64,000 nucleotides of DNA from Maridesulfovibrio sp. (GTDB lineage: Bacteria; Desulfobacterota; Desulfovibrionia; Desulfovibrionales; Desulfovibrionaceae), in NCBI RefSeq assembly GCF_963677005.1, contig NZ_OY781616.1, forward strand, positions 186,001-250,000. The letters run 5' to 3'. The notes beneath the pieces were generated by a model. The model saw only the letters and a program-made list of their open reading frames with translations. It was not told the origin of the DNA and did no database searches. Positions 53,901-64,000 of this stretch are shown in pieces. Made by a program: the position numbers and the translations under genes. Each line of letters starts with the position of its first letter. Within the stretch, counting starts at the first letter, position 1.

Positions 53901-55114
53901 AGGGCAGGGAACGTGAAAAATACGTTCTTCCGCTCGGAGCAAAACTTTACGTGGAAGAAGGGCAGAAGATCGCACAAGGAACTATGCTGGCCGAGTGGGA
54001 TCCTCTCGCAGAACCCTTCATCACTGAAGTGACAGGTACGGTCAAATTCAACGACCTCGTTGAAGGTAAGACCTTTCAGGAACGTGTTGACGAAGCCACA
54101 GGACAGGCTACCTACACAATTACCGAATATCGTACCACCAACTTTAAACCTTCACTGTCCATCTGCGATGAGAACGGTGAGCCTATGGTTCGTCCCGGCT
54201 CAACCCTCAAAGCGATTTATCCGCTGCCCGTAGGTGCGATTCTGATGGTTAAAGACGGTAATGTCGTCAACGCCGGTGACATTATCGCCCGTAAACTTCG
54301 CGAAACCTCCAAGACCAAAGACATCGTCGGTGGTCTCCCGAGAGTTGCGGAGCTGTTTGAAGTGCGCAAACCCAAGGAACTTGGAATCATTTCGGAGATA
54401 GATGGTGTGGTCTCCTATGGACCTGAATCCAAAGGCAAGCGCAAAATTATTGTTACACCGGAAGTCGGGGAATCCAAGGAATACCTCGTGCCCAAGGGTC
54501 GTCACATAACAGCGCAGGAAGGCGACTTCGTAGAAGCCGGTGACCTGATGACTGAAGGACTTCCCGAGCTGCACGATATCCTCAAGGTTAAGGGCGAGAA
54601 ATACCTCGCACGTTTCCTTGTCGAGGAAATCCAGGACGTTTACCGCTTTCAGGGTGTTGGAATCAACGATAAGCACATCGAAGTTATTGTCCGCCAGATG
54701 CTCAAAAAGGTCAGCATTGTTGATCCCGGTGAAACCCATTTCCTCGTGGGTGAGCAGGTGGATAAGCAGCAGTTCATGGAAACCAACCAGGAAGCTATTG
54801 CCAACGGACTCAAGCCCGCTGTTGCACAGACGCATGTTCTGGGTATTACCCAGGCATCCCTGTCTACCGCATCCTTTATCTCTGCCGCATCTTTCCAGGA
54901 GACCACCAAGGTTCTTACCGAGTCTTCCCTGTGCGGCAAGAAGGATTTCCTGCGCGGCTTGAAGGAAAACGTAATCGTCGGCCGACTGATTCCTGCAGGA
55001 ACCGGTTTCCGCAAGTATGCACGTACCGATATAATCGTTCCCGATCAGCCGGAACGTGCCGATAAGTTCCTTGAAGAACTTGAGGAAGAGCCGCTGCTCG
55101 TTAATGAAAGATAG
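50957..55114 (+). CDS. rpoC: RNA polymerase subunit beta'
   Basis: RpoC (1385 residues) carries the catalytic Mg2+ motif [12 protein letters not shown] (about 458-469), the N-terminal zinc ribbon ([20 protein letters not shown], about 75-94), the bridge-helix and trigger-loop regions ([15 protein letters not shown] segment and [13 protein letters not shown]), and the second zinc site [11 protein letters not shown]. It follows rpoB by 63 bases, and AAGGGG precedes the ATG. Length is normal for deltaproteobacteria. Confidence 0.99.
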   Translation: MSLDELFTMRRTSGAGLAGRGLKGIQISIASPEKIREWSYGEVKKPETINYRTFKPERDGLFCAKIFGPVKDYECNCGKYKRMKHRGIVCEKCGVEVIASKVRRERMGHIELAAPVAHIWFLKTLPSKIGTLLDITMADLEKVLYFDSYIVLNPGDTPLKQYQILSEDQYFQVIDHYGEEAIEVGMGAETIKTLLAKIDMPTLRHELREESLTTRSQTKKKKLTKRLKIVEAFLESGNDCQWMIMDVIPVIPPELRPLVPLDGGRFATSDLNDLYRRVINRNNRLKRLIELGAPDIIIRNEKRMLQESVDALFDNGRRGRAITGTNGRPLKSLSDMIKGKQGRFRQNLLGKRVDYSGRSVIVVGPKLKLHQCGLPKKMALELFKPFIYSELERREIATTIKSAKKMVEREDLVVWDILDDVVREYPIMLNRAPTLHRLGIQSFEPTLVEGKAIQLHPLVCSAYNADFDGDQMAVHVPLSVEAQIECRVLMMSSNNILSPANGQPIINPSQDIVLGLYYLTVERSFSKGEGMVFTAPWEVIAAQDAGVVSMHARIKVRMEGKLVETTPGRILVGELLPDTMGFEYANVVMTKKNIAKLVSSAYRTSGSKATVILCDRLKDLGYEHATRAAVTIGVKDLTIPAKKAKLLEDAYTEVEDIEAQYREGIITRTEKYNKVVDVWTKVTNDVSSEMTLEMSTDVMVDPKTGKSVTNSSFNPVFMMAHSGARGNQDQMRQLAGMRGLMAKPSGEIIETPITSSFREGLSVLQYFISTHGARKGLADTALKTANSGYLTRRLVDVVQDVTVAEHDCRTVDGLELTHYIKGGEIKERLSEKVLGRVTIHDVVKEDTGEILIPADTLIDERGAKLIDENGINSMTVRSPLTCRSKHGVCAMCYGRDLARGHLVNVGETVGIIAAQSIGEPGTQLTMRTFHIGGTASREIQQSSFEAQHNGSVVLNRMRSVRNSEGHQMVLGKSCQIGIVDEQGREREKYVLPLGAKLYVEEGQKIAQGTMLAEWDPLAEPFITEVTGTVKFNDLVEGKTFQERVDEATGQATYTITEYRTTNFKPSLSICDENGEPMVRPGSTLKAIYPLPVGAILMVKDGNVVNAGDIIARKLRETSKTKDIVGGLPRVAELFEVRKPKELGIISEIDGVVSYGPESKGKRKIIVTPEVGESKEYLVPKGRHITAQEGDFVEAGDLMTEGLPELHDILKVKGEKYLARFLVEEIQDVYRFQGVGINDKHIEVIVRQMLKKVSIVDPGETHFLVGEQVDKQQFMETNQEAIANGLKPAVAQTHVLGITQASLSTASFISAASFQETTKVLTESSLCGKKDFLRGLKENVIVGRLIPAGTGFRKYARTDIIVPDQPERADKFLEELEEEPLLVNER

Positions 55115-55200
55115 TGCGGCGCCAGTACGCAGAAACATTTTACAGGCAGGTAGTTGCAACCTGATCTGAAAATGAGACCCGGATGTTTCCTTTTTTGTGC

Positions 55201-55228
55201 TTGACAAAACGGAAAATTTTGGTCTAAC
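55201..55228 (+). promoter_or_regulatory. Possible sigma-70 promoter before rpsL
   Basis: A perfect TTGACA (55201-55206), a 16-base AT-rich spacer, and TCTAAC (55223-55228, 4 of 6 matches) lie 39 bases before the rpsL ATG. It would give the str genes their own promoter. Confidence 0.55.
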
Positions 55229-55267
55229 TGCGTCGGTCTTTGCAATAAAATAAAATTTGGAGGGTTC

Positions 55268-55639
55268 ATGCCAACCATCAACCAGCTTATAAGAAAAGGG
55301 CGTGAAAAGCAGCTCAAGCGTAAGAAAACTCCTGCGCTTCAGGCTTGCCCCCAGCGTCGTGGCGTATGCACAAGAGTGTATACCACCACCCCTAAAAAGC
55401 CTAACTCCGCACTGCGTAAGGTCGCTCGTGTGCGTCTGACCAACAGCATCGAAGTAACAGCATACATCGGTGGTGAAGGTCATAACCTTCAGGAACACTC
55501 CGTGGTTCTGATCCGTGGTGGTCGTGTAAAAGACTTACCTGGTGTTCGTTACCACATTGTCCGCGGCTCTCTCGACACCGCCGGTGTTGCAGATCGTCGT
55601 CAGGGTCGTTCCAAGTACGGCGCAAAGCGTCCTAAATAG
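55268..55639 (+). CDS. rpsL: 30S ribosomal protein S12
   Basis: S12 (123 residues) sits in the decoding centre and affects accuracy. [11 protein letters not shown] (with the streptomycin-relevant Lys) and the [11 protein letters not shown] segment are wild-type in pattern. TTGGAGG precedes the ATG. Confidence 0.98.
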   Translation: MPTINQLIRKGREKQLKRKKTPALQACPQRRGVCTRVYTTTPKKPNSALRKVARVRLTNSIEVTAYIGGEGHNLQEHSVVLIRGGRVKDLPGVRYHIVRGSLDTAGVADRRQGRSKYGAKRPK

Positions 55640-55646
55640 CATTTAA

Positions 55647-56135
<489 letters not shown>

Positions 56136-56147
56136 TCGGAGTGCAAA

Positions 56148-58214
56148 GTGCCTAGAAAGGTTGCAAGAGATAAACAGCGTAACATCGGTATCATGGCCCA
56201 CATTGATGCGGGAAAGACCACCACTACCGAGCGCATTCTGTTTTATACTGGTGTTTCTCATAAAATCGGTGAAGTTCATGACGGCGAAGCCACCATGGAC
56301 TGGATGGTTCAGGAACAGGAACGCGGCATCACCATTACCAGTGCTGCCACAACCTGCTTCTGGAAAGACCACCGTATCAACATTATTGATACCCCCGGTC
56401 ACGTTGACTTCACAATGGAAGTTGAACGTGCATTGCGTGTTCTTGACGGCGCAGTAGCCGTTTTCGACGCGGTTGCCGGTGTTGAACCTCAGTCTGAAAC
56501 CGTATGGCGTCAGGCTGACAGGTACAAAGTTCCCCGTATGGCTTTCGTCAACAAGATGGACCGTATCGGAGCAGATTTCTTCCGTTGTGTTGAAATGCTC
56601 AAGGACCGTCTCGGTGCGAAAGCTGTTCCTCTTCAGATCCCCATCGGAGCTGAAGATGAATATCAGGGTGCCGTTGACCTCGTAACAGGAAAGGCTTTCA
56701 TCTATACTGATGTCATGGGCAAGGACTACGCAATTGAAGACATCCCTGCCGATATGATGGATCAGTACGAAGCCATGCGCCTCGAAATGATTGAAGCCAT
56801 TGCCGAAGAAGATGAAGAACTTCTTGATAAATATCTCGGCGGTGAAGAACTCACCCCCGAAGAAATAGTCAAGGGCATTCGTGCAGCAACAATCAACCTG
56901 ACCATCTGTCCTGTTCTGTGCGGCACCGCATTCAAGAACAAGGGTGTTCAGCCTCTGCTTGATGCTGTTGTCGATTATCTTCCTTCTCCCCTCGACATTC
57001 CTGCCATGGTCGGTATCAATCCCGATAATGAAGAGTCTGTCGAGTGTCCGTGTGACGATGACCTGCCCCTTGCAGCTCTTTCCTTCAAGCTCATGACCGA
57101 CCCCTTCGTCGGTCACCTGACCTTCCTGCGTCTGTATTCCGGTAAGATTGTTTCCGGCGATACCTTTATCAACGGCGCAACCGGAAAGAAAGAACGTATC
57201 GGTCGTCTTCTGAAGATGCACGCTAACAAGCGTGAGGAAATCAAGGAAGCTTATGCCGGTGATATCGTCGCAGCCGTTGGTCTCAAGAACATGGCTACCG
57301 GTGATACCCTGGCAGAAATGAAGAATCCCATAGTTCTCGAATCCCTCGATATCCCTGAACCGGTTATCGAGGTCGCTATCGAGCCCAAGACCAAGGCCGA
57401 CCGCGATCTGCTCAGCCAGGGTCTTGCAAAACTCGCCAAGGAAGACCCCTCTTTCCGCGTCAAAGGTGACGAGGAAACAGGACAGACCCTTATCGCAGGT
57501 ATGGGCGAACTTCACCTTGAAGTTATCGTCGACCGCCTGCTGCGCGAGTTCAATGTTAACGCAAACGTCGGTGCACCCCGCGTTGCCTACCGTGAAACCA
57601 TTACCAAGAAAGTTGATGTCGACCACAAGTACGCCAAGCAGTCCGGTGGTCGCGGTCAGTATGGTCATGTTGTCATCACTATCGAGCCCAACCCCGAAAG
57701 CGAATATGAATTCGTTGACGAGATCAAGGGCGGGGTCATTCCGAAAGAATATATCCCGGCAGTTGACCGCGGTATCCACGATGCTATGAAGAACGGTGTT
57801 ATCGCCGGCTTCCCCCTTGTAGATATCAAAGCAACTCTTACCTTCGGTTCCTACCACGATGTTGACTCCTCTGAACAGGCGTTCTACATCGCTGGTTCCA
57901 TGGCTCTGAAGGAAGCCGTTAAGAAGGCAGCACCTCAGCTGCTCGAACCCATCATGTCTGTTGAAGTTGTTACTCCCGAAGAGTACCTCGGAGACGTTAT
58001 GGGTGACCTCAACGGTCGTCGTGGTCGTGTCGGAAGCATGGAAGCCCGTGCCAACGCACAGGTTGTTAAGTGCGACGTTCCTCTTAGTGAAATGTTCGGT
58101 TACGCAACCGATCTTCGCTCCAAGACTCAGGGACGCGCAACCTTCACCATGCAGTTCGACCACTACGAACCTGTTCCTGCATCTATCGCAGAAGAGCTGA
58201 TCAATAAAAATTAG
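56148..58214 (+). CDS. fusA: Elongation factor G
   Basis: EF-G (688 residues) drives ribosomal translocation. It has G1 [12 protein letters not shown] (near 17-28), [37 protein letters not shown] and NKMDR, and domains II-V with the [32 protein letters not shown] loop. The start is GTG at 56148 with CGGAG upstream. A terminator follows at 58270-58310. Confidence 0.98.
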   Translation: MPRKVARDKQRNIGIMAHIDAGKTTTTERILFYTGVSHKIGEVHDGEATMDWMVQEQERGITITSAATTCFWKDHRINIIDTPGHVDFTMEVERALRVLDGAVAVFDAVAGVEPQSETVWRQADRYKVPRMAFVNKMDRIGADFFRCVEMLKDRLGAKAVPLQIPIGAEDEYQGAVDLVTGKAFIYTDVMGKDYAIEDIPADMMDQYEAMRLEMIEAIAEEDEELLDKYLGGEELTPEEIVKGIRAATINLTICPVLCGTAFKNKGVQPLLDAVVDYLPSPLDIPAMVGINPDNEESVECPCDDDLPLAALSFKLMTDPFVGHLTFLRLYSGKIVSGDTFINGATGKKERIGRLLKMHANKREEIKEAYAGDIVAAVGLKNMATGDTLAEMKNPIVLESLDIPEPVIEVAIEPKTKADRDLLSQGLAKLAKEDPSFRVKGDEETGQTLIAGMGELHLEVIVDRLLREFNVNANVGAPRVAYRETITKKVDVDHKYAKQSGGRGQYGHVVITIEPNPESEYEFVDEIKGGVIPKEYIPAVDRGIHDAMKNGVIAGFPLVDIKATLTFGSYHDVDSSEQAFYIAGSMALKEAVKKAAPQLLEPIMSVEVVTPEEYLGDVMGDLNGRRGRVGSMEARANAQVVKCDVPLSEMFGYATDLRSKTQGRATFTMQFDHYEPVPASIAEELINKN

Positions 58215-58234
58215 ACTAAATTTAAGTTTAGTCT
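58213..58234 (+). repeat. Palindrome at the fusA stop
   Basis: AGACTAAA (58213-58220) and TTTAGTCT (58227-58234) form an 8-bp stem overlapping the fusA TAG. It may protect or destabilise the mRNA end, and the T-run after it is weak. Confidence 0.5.
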
Positions 58235-58269
58235 GAATTTTACTTGACAGCGTAGCTTAAAAAGCAGTA

Positions 58270-58310
58270 AACCTCCCGGACCCCATAGTGTTCGGGAGGT
58301 TCCTTTTTTT
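58270..58310 (+). terminator. Rho-independent terminator between fusA and rpsJ
   Basis: AACCTCCCG (58270-58278) pairs with CGGGAGGTT (58293-58301), and CC plus seven T residues follow. A TTGACA at 58244-58249 lies upstream of it, so it could either end the str transcript or attenuate a leader transcript of the S10 operon. Confidence 0.9.
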
Positions 58311-58311
58311 A

Positions 58312-58380
58312 CGGGACCACCCCGTGAAACCACAGAGATAAGGTATAAGGTCCGGCATGCTGGCTGGACGACCATACCAG
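58312..58380 (+). ncRNA. Candidate structured leader of the S10 operon
   Basis: After the terminator come ACGGG/CCCGT (58311-58325) and a two-part hairpin, GGTAT/ATACC (58342-58346 with 58374-58378) enclosing GTCC/GGAC (58350-58353 with 58366-58369), 80-150 bases before rpsJ. It is a possible autoregulatory leader; no known class is recognised. Confidence 0.4.
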
Positions 58381-58460
58381 GCCAGGAAGGGCAAACCTCA
58401 CAATCCTTCTTACCGTTGCAAGTAAAAGGCCGTCTCTGAATTTATTTAGGAGAAATTGAC

Positions 58461-58778
58461 ATGGTTTCTATGACAAGTGATCGTATCAGGATCAAGCTCA
58501 AGGCTTACGATTACCGTATCCTTGATAAAGCTGTGACCGAGATTGTGGATACTGCCCGCAATACCGGCGCCGCTATCGCTGGTCCCATCCCGCTGCCCAC
58601 TCAGGTTCAGCGTACCACCATTCAGCGGTCGGTACACGTTGACAAGAAGTCCCGCGAGCAGTTCGAGATGAGAATCCACAAGCGTCTGCTTGATATTCTT
58701 GAACCTACCCAGCAGACCGTCGACGCTCTTGGCAAGCTCAGCCTGCCCGCTGGTGTTGACGTTGAAATCAAGCTCTAG
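58461..58778 (+). CDS. rpsJ: 30S ribosomal protein S10
   Basis: S10 (105 residues) is a 30S head protein that also acts in NusB-dependent antitermination. It has [18 protein letters not shown], the [11 protein letters not shown] loop and THKR-type [21 protein letters not shown] at 58461 is used with TAGGAG upstream; an internal ATG at 58470 is possible. It is the first gene of the S10-type operon. Confidence 0.97.
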   Translation: MVSMTSDRIRIKLKAYDYRILDKAVTEIVDTARNTGAAIAGPIPLPTQVQRTTIQRSVHVDKKSREQFEMRIHKRLLDILEPTQQTVDALGKLSLPAGVDVEIKL

Positions 58779-58790
58779 GGAGGGTTCAAC

Positions 58791-59423
58791 ATGGCAAAAA
58801 CTATCGGTTTACTCGGTAAAAAACTGGGCATGACCCGTGTCTTCGCTGACGACGGTTCTATCGTGCCTGTTACTGTTCTTGAAGTCGGCCCCTGTCCTGT
58901 TATGCAGGTAAAGACCGAAGATAAGGAAGGCTACAATGCCATCCAGCTCGGCTATGACGTTCTTCCCGAGCGCAAGATGAACAAACCCGCAAAAGGCCAT
59001 CAGGAAAAAGCCGGTAAAGGTTATTTCCGTCACCTGCGCGAGTTTCCTCTTGAGTCCGTAGCCGAATATGAACTGGGCCAGGAAATCTCCGTGGATATCT
59101 TTACCGCAGGTGAAAAGGTCAAAGTGACCGGCACCTCCAAGGGTAAAGGTTTTCAGGGTGTTATGAAGCGTTGGAACTTCAAGGGTCTCCGCGCTACTCA
59201 CGGTGCTGAAAAGGTACACCGTTCCCCTGGTTCCATCGGCCACGCTACTTTCCCTGGCAAAGTCTTTAAGGGTAAGAAAATGCCCGGTCAGATGGGTAAC
59301 GAGCGCGTTACTGTTTCCAACATTGAAATCGTAGACGTTCGCGCCGAGGAAAATGTTCTGGTTGTCAAGGGACAGGTTCCCGGACCCAAGAACGGCCTGG
59401 TGATGATCCGCAAGACCCGCTAG
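58791..59423 (+). CDS. rplC: 50S ribosomal protein L3
   Basis: L3 (210 residues) nucleates 50S assembly near the peptidyl-transferase centre. It begins [13 protein letters not shown] and has the [15 protein letters not shown] and HRSPGSIG loops that reach into the 23S core. Confidence 0.98.
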   Translation: MAKTIGLLGKKLGMTRVFADDGSIVPVTVLEVGPCPVMQVKTEDKEGYNAIQLGYDVLPERKMNKPAKGHQEKAGKGYFRHLREFPLESVAEYELGQEISVDIFTAGEKVKVTGTSKGKGFQGVMKRWNFKGLRATHGAEKVHRSPGSIGHATFPGKVFKGKKMPGQMGNERVTVSNIEIVDVRAEENVLVVKGQVPGPKNGLVMIRKTR

Positions 59424-59434
59424 AGGAATAAAAA

Positions 59435-60055
59435 ATGGCTACCATTACTATATATGATCAAACTAAAAAGGAAGTCGGGAGCATGGATCTTGCTCCGGAA
59501 GTGTTTGAAGTTCCGGTAAAGCCTGAAATCCTGCACCTGGTTGTCCGCTCTCAGCTTGCTGCAAAACGCAGCGGCACTCATGCCACCAAGACTCGCGGCA
59601 TGAAAAGAGGCGGCGGCGCCAAACCCTGGCGTCAGAAAGGCACAGGACGTGCCCGTTCCGGCTCCACCCGTTCGCCCCTGTGGCGCGGCGGTGGTACCGT
59701 TTTCGGACCCCAGCCCCGCGACTATTCCTTCAAGGTAAATAAAAAGGTCCGCCGTCTTGCTCTTAAGATGGCCCTCACTTCCCGTTTCAGCGAAGAAAAG
59801 CTGATGGTTGTGAAGTCAATCGACCTTCCTGAGATCAAGACCAAGCTCTTCGTTGAAGTAGCTGAAGCTCTGGGTCTCAACAAGGCCTTGATTGTCGTCA
59901 AGGACGCAGATAACAAGCTCCTCCTTTCTGCGAGGAACATCCCCGGCATTAAGCTTATCTCTGCCGATCAGCTGAATGTTTACGACATTCTGAAAGCTCG
60001 TCAGGTTGTTATGCTTGAGAACGCAGCTCAGGACCTGCAGGAGAGGTTGAAATAG
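59435..60055 (+). CDS. rplD: 50S ribosomal protein L4
   Basis: L4 (206 residues) has the extended loop TKTRGMKRGGGAKPWRQKGTGRARSGS lining the exit tunnel, followed by SPLWRGGGTVFGPQPRDY. In gammaproteobacteria L4 represses the S10 operon. Confidence 0.98.
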   Translation: MATITIYDQTKKEVGSMDLAPEVFEVPVKPEILHLVVRSQLAAKRSGTHATKTRGMKRGGGAKPWRQKGTGRARSGSTRSPLWRGGGTVFGPQPRDYSFKVNKKVRRLALKMALTSRFSEEKLMVVKSIDLPEIKTKLFVEVAEALGLNKALIVVKDADNKLLLSARNIPGIKLISADQLNVYDILKARQVVMLENAAQDLQERLK

Positions 60056-60057
60056 TC

Positions 60058-60348
60058 ATGGACTATACTCAGATTCTTATCAAACCGGTCATCACGGAAA
60101 AGGCCACTGACATTAAGGAATCCTCAAATCAGGTAACCTTCCTTGTGCTGCCTTCTGCCAACAAGACTGAAGTCAAGAAAGCGGTTGAATCCGCATTTGA
60201 CGTCAAGGTCGACAACGTACGCATCGTACGTAAAAGACCCGGTCTCCGCAGAAAGTTCGGCCGTGTAGTCGGTAAAGTTTCCGGCTACAAGAAAGCCTAC
60301 GTAAAGCTTTCCGAAGGCGAAAAAATCGAATTCTTCGAAGGAGTTTAA
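60058..60348 (+). CDS. rplW: 50S ribosomal protein L23
   Basis: L23 (96 residues) sits at the tunnel exit, a docking site for trigger factor and SRP. It has the IKPVITEKATDIKE start and the FDVKVDNVRIV core. Only 2 bases separate it from rplD. Confidence 0.98.
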   Translation: MDYTQILIKPVITEKATDIKESSNQVTFLVLPSANKTEVKKAVESAFDVKVDNVRIVRKRPGLRRKFGRVVGKVSGYKKAYVKLSEGEKIEFFEGV

Positions 60349-60351
60349 GAG

Positions 60352-61182
60352 ATGGCTACTCGTAAACTGAAGCCGACCTCCGCAGGTCGCCGGTTCCAGA
60401 CTATCTCCACCTTTGAGGAGATCACAAAGTCTGCACCGGAAAAGTCCCTTACCAAGGGACTGACCAAAAAGGCCGGTAGAAATAACAACGGCCGGGTTAC
60501 TTCCCGTCGTCGCGGTGGCGGCGTAAAACGCCTTTACCGTGTAATCGACTTCAAACGTAATAAAGTTGAAGTACCCGCAACTGTTGCAGCAATTGAATAT
60601 GATCCCAACAGAAGCGCACGCATCGCTCTGCTCAACTACGCAGACGGTGACAAACGCTACATCCTCGCTCCCGTTGGACTCAATAAGGGCGACCAGATTC
60701 TCGCAGGCGAAGGTGCCGATATCAAACCCGGCAACGCACTTCTGCTTAAGAACATCCCTGTTGGTACTGTTGTTCACAATATAGAGTTGTACCCCGGCAA
60801 AGGCGGCCAGTTCTGCCGCGCTGCCGGAACCTATGCCCAGCTTATCGCTAAAGAAGGCAAGTACGCACTGCTGCGCATGCCCTCCGGCGAGGTTCGCAAG
60901 GTTCTCGCAACCTGCTGCGCTACTGTTGGTCAGGTGGGTAACATCCACCATGAAAACATCAGCCTCGGCAAAGCAGGCCGTAACCGCTGGCTCGGTCGCA
61001 GACCTAAAGTTCGCGGTGTAGCGATGAACCCGATCGATCACCCCCTCGGTGGTGGTGAAGGTCGCAGTTCCGGTGGCAGACACCCATGTTCTCCTTGGGG
61101 TATGCCTGCTAAGGGATACAAGACCCGCAGTAAGAAGAAACCTTCTTCCAAGCTCATCGTTAAACGCCGCGGGCAGAAGTAG
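60352..61182 (+). CDS. rplB: 50S ribosomal protein L2
   Basis: L2 (276 residues) is essential for subunit association and peptidyl transfer. It has the [21 protein letters not shown] N-terminal region and the conserved [25 protein letters not shown] motif. Confidence 0.98.
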   Translation: MATRKLKPTSAGRRFQTISTFEEITKSAPEKSLTKGLTKKAGRNNNGRVTSRRRGGGVKRLYRVIDFKRNKVEVPATVAAIEYDPNRSARIALLNYADGDKRYILAPVGLNKGDQILAGEGADIKPGNALLLKNIPVGTVVHNIELYPGKGGQFCRAAGTYAQLIAKEGKYALLRMPSGEVRKVLATCCATVGQVGNIHHENISLGKAGRNRWLGRRPKVRGVAMNPIDHPLGGGEGRSSGGRHPCSPWGMPAKGYKTRSKKKPSSKLIVKRRGQK

Positions 61183-61191
61183 GAGACTGTA

Positions 61192-61473
61192 ATGCCAAGA
61201 TCACTGAAAAAAGGCCCGTTTATTGACGATCATCTGCTTAAAAAGGTCGTAAAAGCTCAGGAATCAGGTGACCGCAAGGTTATTCAGACCTGGTCCCGCC
61301 GCTCCACAATCATTCCTGAAATGGTTGGCTTGACCTTCGCAGTTCATAATGGCCGCAAGTTTATCCCTGTATTCGTGACTGAAAATATGGTAGGACACAA
61401 ACTTGGTGAGTTTTCTCCCACCCGTACCTACTACGGTCATGCTGCGGATAAGAAAAGCAAGGCCAAACGCTAG
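61192..61473 (+). CDS. rpsS: 30S ribosomal protein S19
   Basis: S19 (93 residues) has [41 protein letters not shown] and the C-terminal [18 protein letters not shown]. It binds the 16S head near the A-site tRNA with S13. Confidence 0.98.
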   Translation: MPRSLKKGPFIDDHLLKKVVKAQESGDRKVIQTWSRRSTIIPEMVGLTFAVHNGRKFIPVFVTENMVGHKLGEFSPTRTYYGHAADKKSKAKR

Positions 61474-61486
61474 AAGGTGTTGAGCA

Positions 61487-61819
61487 ATGGAAGCAAGAGC
61501 TATTGCAAAATATATGCGCATCTCCGCTAGGAAGGTGCGTCTGGTAGCGGAAAACATCAAGGGAAAGCCTGTTGAGGAAGCCCTCAACATTCTGAAGTTC
61601 ACACCCAAAAAGGGTGCTGAAATGCTCAGCAAGGTTCTCTACTCTGCCGTTGCAAACGCAGAGCAGATTCCCGGTGTGGATGTTGACTCTCTTTGCGTGG
61701 ACTCCGTCAAGATCGACGAAGGCCCCACCTGGAAGAGGATTCAGCCCAGGGCTATGGGTCGTGCGTATCGCATTCGCAAGCGCACCAGCCATATAACCGT
61801 CGTAGTTAAAGAAATGTAG
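61487..61819 (+). CDS. rplV: 50S ribosomal protein L22
   Basis: L22 (110 residues) is a tunnel-lining protein with an extended hairpin (QPRAMGRAYRIRKRTSHITVVV) where macrolide-resistance changes occur in other bacteria. No odd residues are evident. Confidence 0.98.
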   Translation: MEARAIAKYMRISARKVRLVAENIKGKPVEEALNILKFTPKKGAEMLSKVLYSAVANAEQIPGVDVDSLCVDSVKIDEGPTWKRIQPRAMGRAYRIRKRTSHITVVVKEM

Positions 61820-61828
61820 GGTAGTGTC

Positions 61829-62470
61829 ATGGGTCAGAAAGTACATCCATACGGCTTCAGACTTGGATACACCAAGAACTGGCTTTCCAGATGGTTCAGC
61901 AACAAGGACTATCCCGCTTTCGTCTTTGAAGATGACAGCATTCGTAAATATGTAAAAGAGAAGCTCTTTCACGCAGGCGTTTCCAAGATCGAGATCGAAC
62001 GTGCCGGTGGCAAGATTCGTCTCATCATTCACACTGCGCGTCCCGGTATCATCATCGGCCGTAAAGGTGTTGAAATCGAGAAGCTTCGTGAAGATCTTCG
62101 TAGAAAATTCAATAAAGAATTCGCTCTCGAAGTAAGTGAAATCCGCCGTCCGGAAACCGACGCGCAGCTCGTTGCAGAGAATATTGCTCAGCAGCTTGAG
62201 CGCCGTGTGGCTTTCCGCCGCGCCATGAAGCGCATTGTGGGCCTGGCCCAGAAGTTCGGCGCAGAGGGCATCAAAGTGGCATGTGCCGGCCGTCTCGCCG
62301 GTGCTGAAATCGCACGTACCGAATGGTATCGCGAAGGCCGTGTGCCCCTTCAGACTCTCAGAGCCGACATCGATTACGGTGTAGCAAGAGCCAACACCAC
62401 TTACGGTGTTATCGGCGTTAAGGTCTGGATCTTCAAAGGTGAAATTCTCGACCACGAGGTGGACCAGTAA
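61829..62470 (+). CDS. rpsC: 30S ribosomal protein S3
   Basis: S3 (213 residues) contains the KH-type RNA-binding domain ([24 protein letters not shown]) and helps form the mRNA entry channel. It begins [18 protein letters not shown]. Its TAA overlaps the rplP ATG by one base. Confidence 0.98.
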   Translation: MGQKVHPYGFRLGYTKNWLSRWFSNKDYPAFVFEDDSIRKYVKEKLFHAGVSKIEIERAGGKIRLIIHTARPGIIIGRKGVEIEKLREDLRRKFNKEFALEVSEIRRPETDAQLVAENIAQQLERRVAFRRAMKRIVGLAQKFGAEGIKVACAGRLAGAEIARTEWYREGRVPLQTLRADIDYGVARANTTYGVIGVKVWIFKGEILDHEVDQ

Positions 62471-62883
62471 TGTTATCACCTAAGAAAGTTAAATTCCGTA
62501 AACGTCAGAAAGGTCGTCTGAAAGGTAAAGCGCAGCGCGGTTCCACTATCGCATTCGGCGATATCGCCATCAAGACTCTGGAACACGGCAAGCTGAGCAA
62601 CAACCAGATTGAAGCAGCACGTATCGCTATCATGCGTCACATCAAGCGTGGCGGACAGGTATGGATCAGGGTTTTCCCCGATGTACCCGTTACCGCCAAG
62701 CCTGCTGAAGTCAGACAGGGTAAAGGTAAAGGTTCCCCGGTCGGTTGGTGCGCTCCGGTTAAACCCGGTCGCATTCTGTACGAAGTAAAAGGTGTGGACA
62801 TTGAACTGGCCAGAGAAGCTCTGGTCCGTGCATCCCACAAGCTTCCTGTCAAGACTGCTATTGTAGTTAAGGAGGTAATGTAG
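62470..62883 (+). CDS. rplP: 50S ribosomal protein L16
   Basis: L16 (137 residues) lies near the A site and is needed for aminoacyl-tRNA accommodation. It starts [19 protein letters not shown] and contains the [28 protein letters not shown] stretch. Confidence 0.98.
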   Translation: MLSPKKVKFRKRQKGRLKGKAQRGSTIAFGDIAIKTLEHGKLSNNQIEAARIAIMRHIKRGGQVWIRVFPDVPVTAKPAEVRQGKGKGSPVGWCAPVKPGRILYEVKGVDIELAREALVRASHKLPVKTAIVVKEVM

Positions 62884-62884
62884 A

Positions 62885-63079
62885 ATGAAAGCCACAGAAC
62901 TTCGTGAACTCGACGGCGCTGCTCTGAACGAGAAGCTTGCAGAAGCCCGCAAGGAGCTTTTCAATCTTCGTTTTCAGCACGCAACCGCACAGCTGGAAAA
63001 CACCCAGAAACTGTCCGATGTCAAAAAAGACATCGCTAAGATTCTCACCGTTCAGCGTGAAAAGGAACTGGGAGCATAA
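62885..63079 (+). CDS. rpmC: 50S ribosomal protein L29
   Basis: L29 (64 residues) is a helical hairpin at the tunnel exit, starting MKATELRELDGAALNEKLAEARKELFNLRFQ. The spacing to rplP is one base, with GGAGG inside the end of rplP. Confidence 0.97.
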   Translation: MKATELRELDGAALNEKLAEARKELFNLRFQHATAQLENTQKLSDVKKDIAKILTVQREKELGA

Positions 63080-63082
63080 GCC

Positions 63083-63349
63083 ATGGCAGAGCTTAATCTG
63101 AAAGGAAACAGGCGCGTGCTGACCGGCGTGGTTATCAGCGACAAGGCCGACAAGACTATTGTCGTCCGCGTTGAGACCCTCGTGAAGCATCCCCTGTATA
63201 AAAAATTCATCCGTCGTCACACCAAATTCATGGCGCATGATCCTGCCAATGAATGCGGCGTAGGCGATAAGGTACAGATTGTTGAATTCCGCCCCCTTAG
63301 CCGGCGCAAAAGGTGGCATTTAGATAAAATACTGGAAAAAGCAGTTTAG
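63083..63349 (+). CDS. rpsQ: 30S ribosomal protein S17
   Basis: S17 (88 residues), an OB-fold 16S binder, has VLTGVVISDKADKTIVVRVE, HPLYKKFIRRHTKFMAHDP and a VEFRPLSRRKRW C-terminal segment. Confidence 0.97.
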   Translation: MAELNLKGNRRVLTGVVISDKADKTIVVRVETLVKHPLYKKFIRRHTKFMAHDPANECGVGDKVQIVEFRPLSRRKRWHLDKILEKAV

Positions 63350-63359
63350 GGGATAAGCT

Positions 63360-63728
63360 ATGATTCAGGTAGAATCTAAACTTGACGTAGCAGACAACTC
63401 TGGCGCCAAGCAGGTATCCTGCATCAAGGTACTTGGTGGCTCCAAGAGGCGTTACGCCAGTGTCGGAGACATTATTGTGGTTTCCGTTAAGGAAGCGATG
63501 CCCCATTCCAAAGTGAAGAAGGGCGCTGTGATGAAAGCAGTCGTTGTTCGTACCAAGAAAGAAATTGGTCGTCCCGACGGTTCCTACATCAAGTTCGACA
63601 ATAACTCTGCCGTTCTTCTGAACAACTCCATGGAACCCCTGGGGACCCGTATTTTCGGGCCCGTAGCCAGAGAACTCAGAGCCGCAGGCTTCATGAAGAT
63701 CGTTTCCCTGGCACCAGAGGTTCTGTAA
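63360..63728 (+). CDS. rplN: 50S ribosomal protein L14
   Basis: L14 (122 residues) forms an inter-subunit bridge. It starts [19 protein letters not shown] and carries [18 protein letters not shown] and [10 protein letters not shown]. Confidence 0.98.
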   Translation: MIQVESKLDVADNSGAKQVSCIKVLGGSKRRYASVGDIIVVSVKEAMPHSKVKKGAVMKAVVVRTKKEIGRPDGSYIKFDNNSAVLLNNSMEPLGTRIFGPVARELRAAGFMKIVSLAPEVL

Positions 63729-63753
63729 TCCTTATCACAAGAAGGTAAACGGC

Positions 63754-64000
63754 ATGAACAAGATACATGTTGATGACAAAGTTATGGTCATCGCCGGCAA
63801 GGATAAGGGGAAGATCGGTAAGGTCCTCAAGATCAGCCGCAAGAAGGACACTGTCCTTATTGAGCAGGTAAACATGGTTTCAAGGCACACCAAGCCTAAT
63901 CCCTATGCTAACCAGCCCGGCGGCATCGTTGAGAAAGAAGCCCCTGTTCACATTTCCAACGTACAGGTCGTGTGCCCCTCGTGCACCAAGGCCACCAGAG
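63754..64000 (+). CDS. rplX: 50S ribosomal protein L24 (partial, cut by window end)
   Basis: The first 82 residues of L24 are visible. They include the KOW motif ([19 protein letters not shown]) near the N-terminus, [15 protein letters not shown], and the start of a CPSC zinc-ribbon pair, as in the Cys-containing form of L24. An AGAAGG site precedes the ATG. The 3' end lies beyond the window. Confidence 0.97.
   Translation, partial: MNKIHVDDKVMVIAGKDKGKIGKVLKISRKKDTVLIEQVNMVSRHTKPNPYANQPGGIVEKEAPVHISNVQVVCPSCTKATR

Noticed and set aside
54200..55498. 432-residue open frame opposite rpoC and rpsL
   Set aside because: Antisense shadow that crosses two confident genes and an intergenic promoter.

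Overview
The window looks like chromosome of a sulfate-reducing deltaproteobacterium of the Desulfovibrionaceae, probably a moderate-GC marine-type relative of Desulfovibrio. This is inferred from gene content: a SulP sulfate permease with its own phosphorelay genes, [NiFe]-hydrogenase maturation genes hypF and hypDE, a stand-alone IMP cyclohydrolase, two CheV proteins, RpoN-type flagellar promoters and an HflX with a long N-terminal extension. No rRNA or other direct taxonomic marker is present. I see no insertion sequence, phage or CRISPR array.

Layout. 0-6.8 kb: the end of an unidentified gene, then a co-oriented run of a SulP transporter, a kinase-like/receiver fusion, a membrane histidine kinase, a receiver, a truncated kinase-like protein and another receiver, closed by a strong terminator. 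6.9-12.5 kb: a ModF-like twin ATPase on the minus strand, then an overlapping three-gene unit (TauE/SafE exporter, a two-TM protein with a very long lysine-rich tail, and a DUF362 protein). 12.5-20.4 kb: hypF, a small lipoprotein, cysQ, a ubiquitin-like sulfur carrier with its E1-like partner, an AT-rich gap, a small protein, a receiver-PP2C phosphatase and a periplasmic binding protein.

20.6-27.9 kb: the flagellar basal-body/export run flgB-flgC-fliE-fliF-fliG-fliH-fliI on the minus strand. A TPR gene diverges from it, and each side has its own sigma-54-type promoter. 27.9-41.1 kb: IMP cyclohydrolase, hflX, infA, a cold-shock protein, cheV, a receiver, hypD-hypE, a partly degenerate EAL protein, a CLC antiporter with CBS domains, a second cheV and a tRNA-dihydrouridine synthase.

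41.2-64 kb: the translation and transcription super-cluster on the plus strand. It runs tRNA-Thr, Tyr, Gly, Thr, then tuf, rpmG, tRNA-Trp, secE, nusG, rplK, rplA, rplJ, rplL, rpoB, rpoC, rpsL, rpsG, fusA, rpsJ, rplC, rplD, rplW, rplB, rpsS, rplV, rpsC, rplP, rpmC, rpsQ, rplN and the start of rplX, which is cut by the window end. tuf lies at the head of this cluster and not between fusA and rpsJ, where there is a structured leader with a terminator.

The most unusual features are a roughly 147-bp dispersed repeat (two copies, each directly 3' of a stop codon in the sense direction), the six-gene sulfate transport/signalling locus with three receivers and a kinase-fold receiver fusion, and the exporter operon with a histone-like lysine-rich membrane protein. 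Most of the rest is core Desulfovibrio-type gene content.
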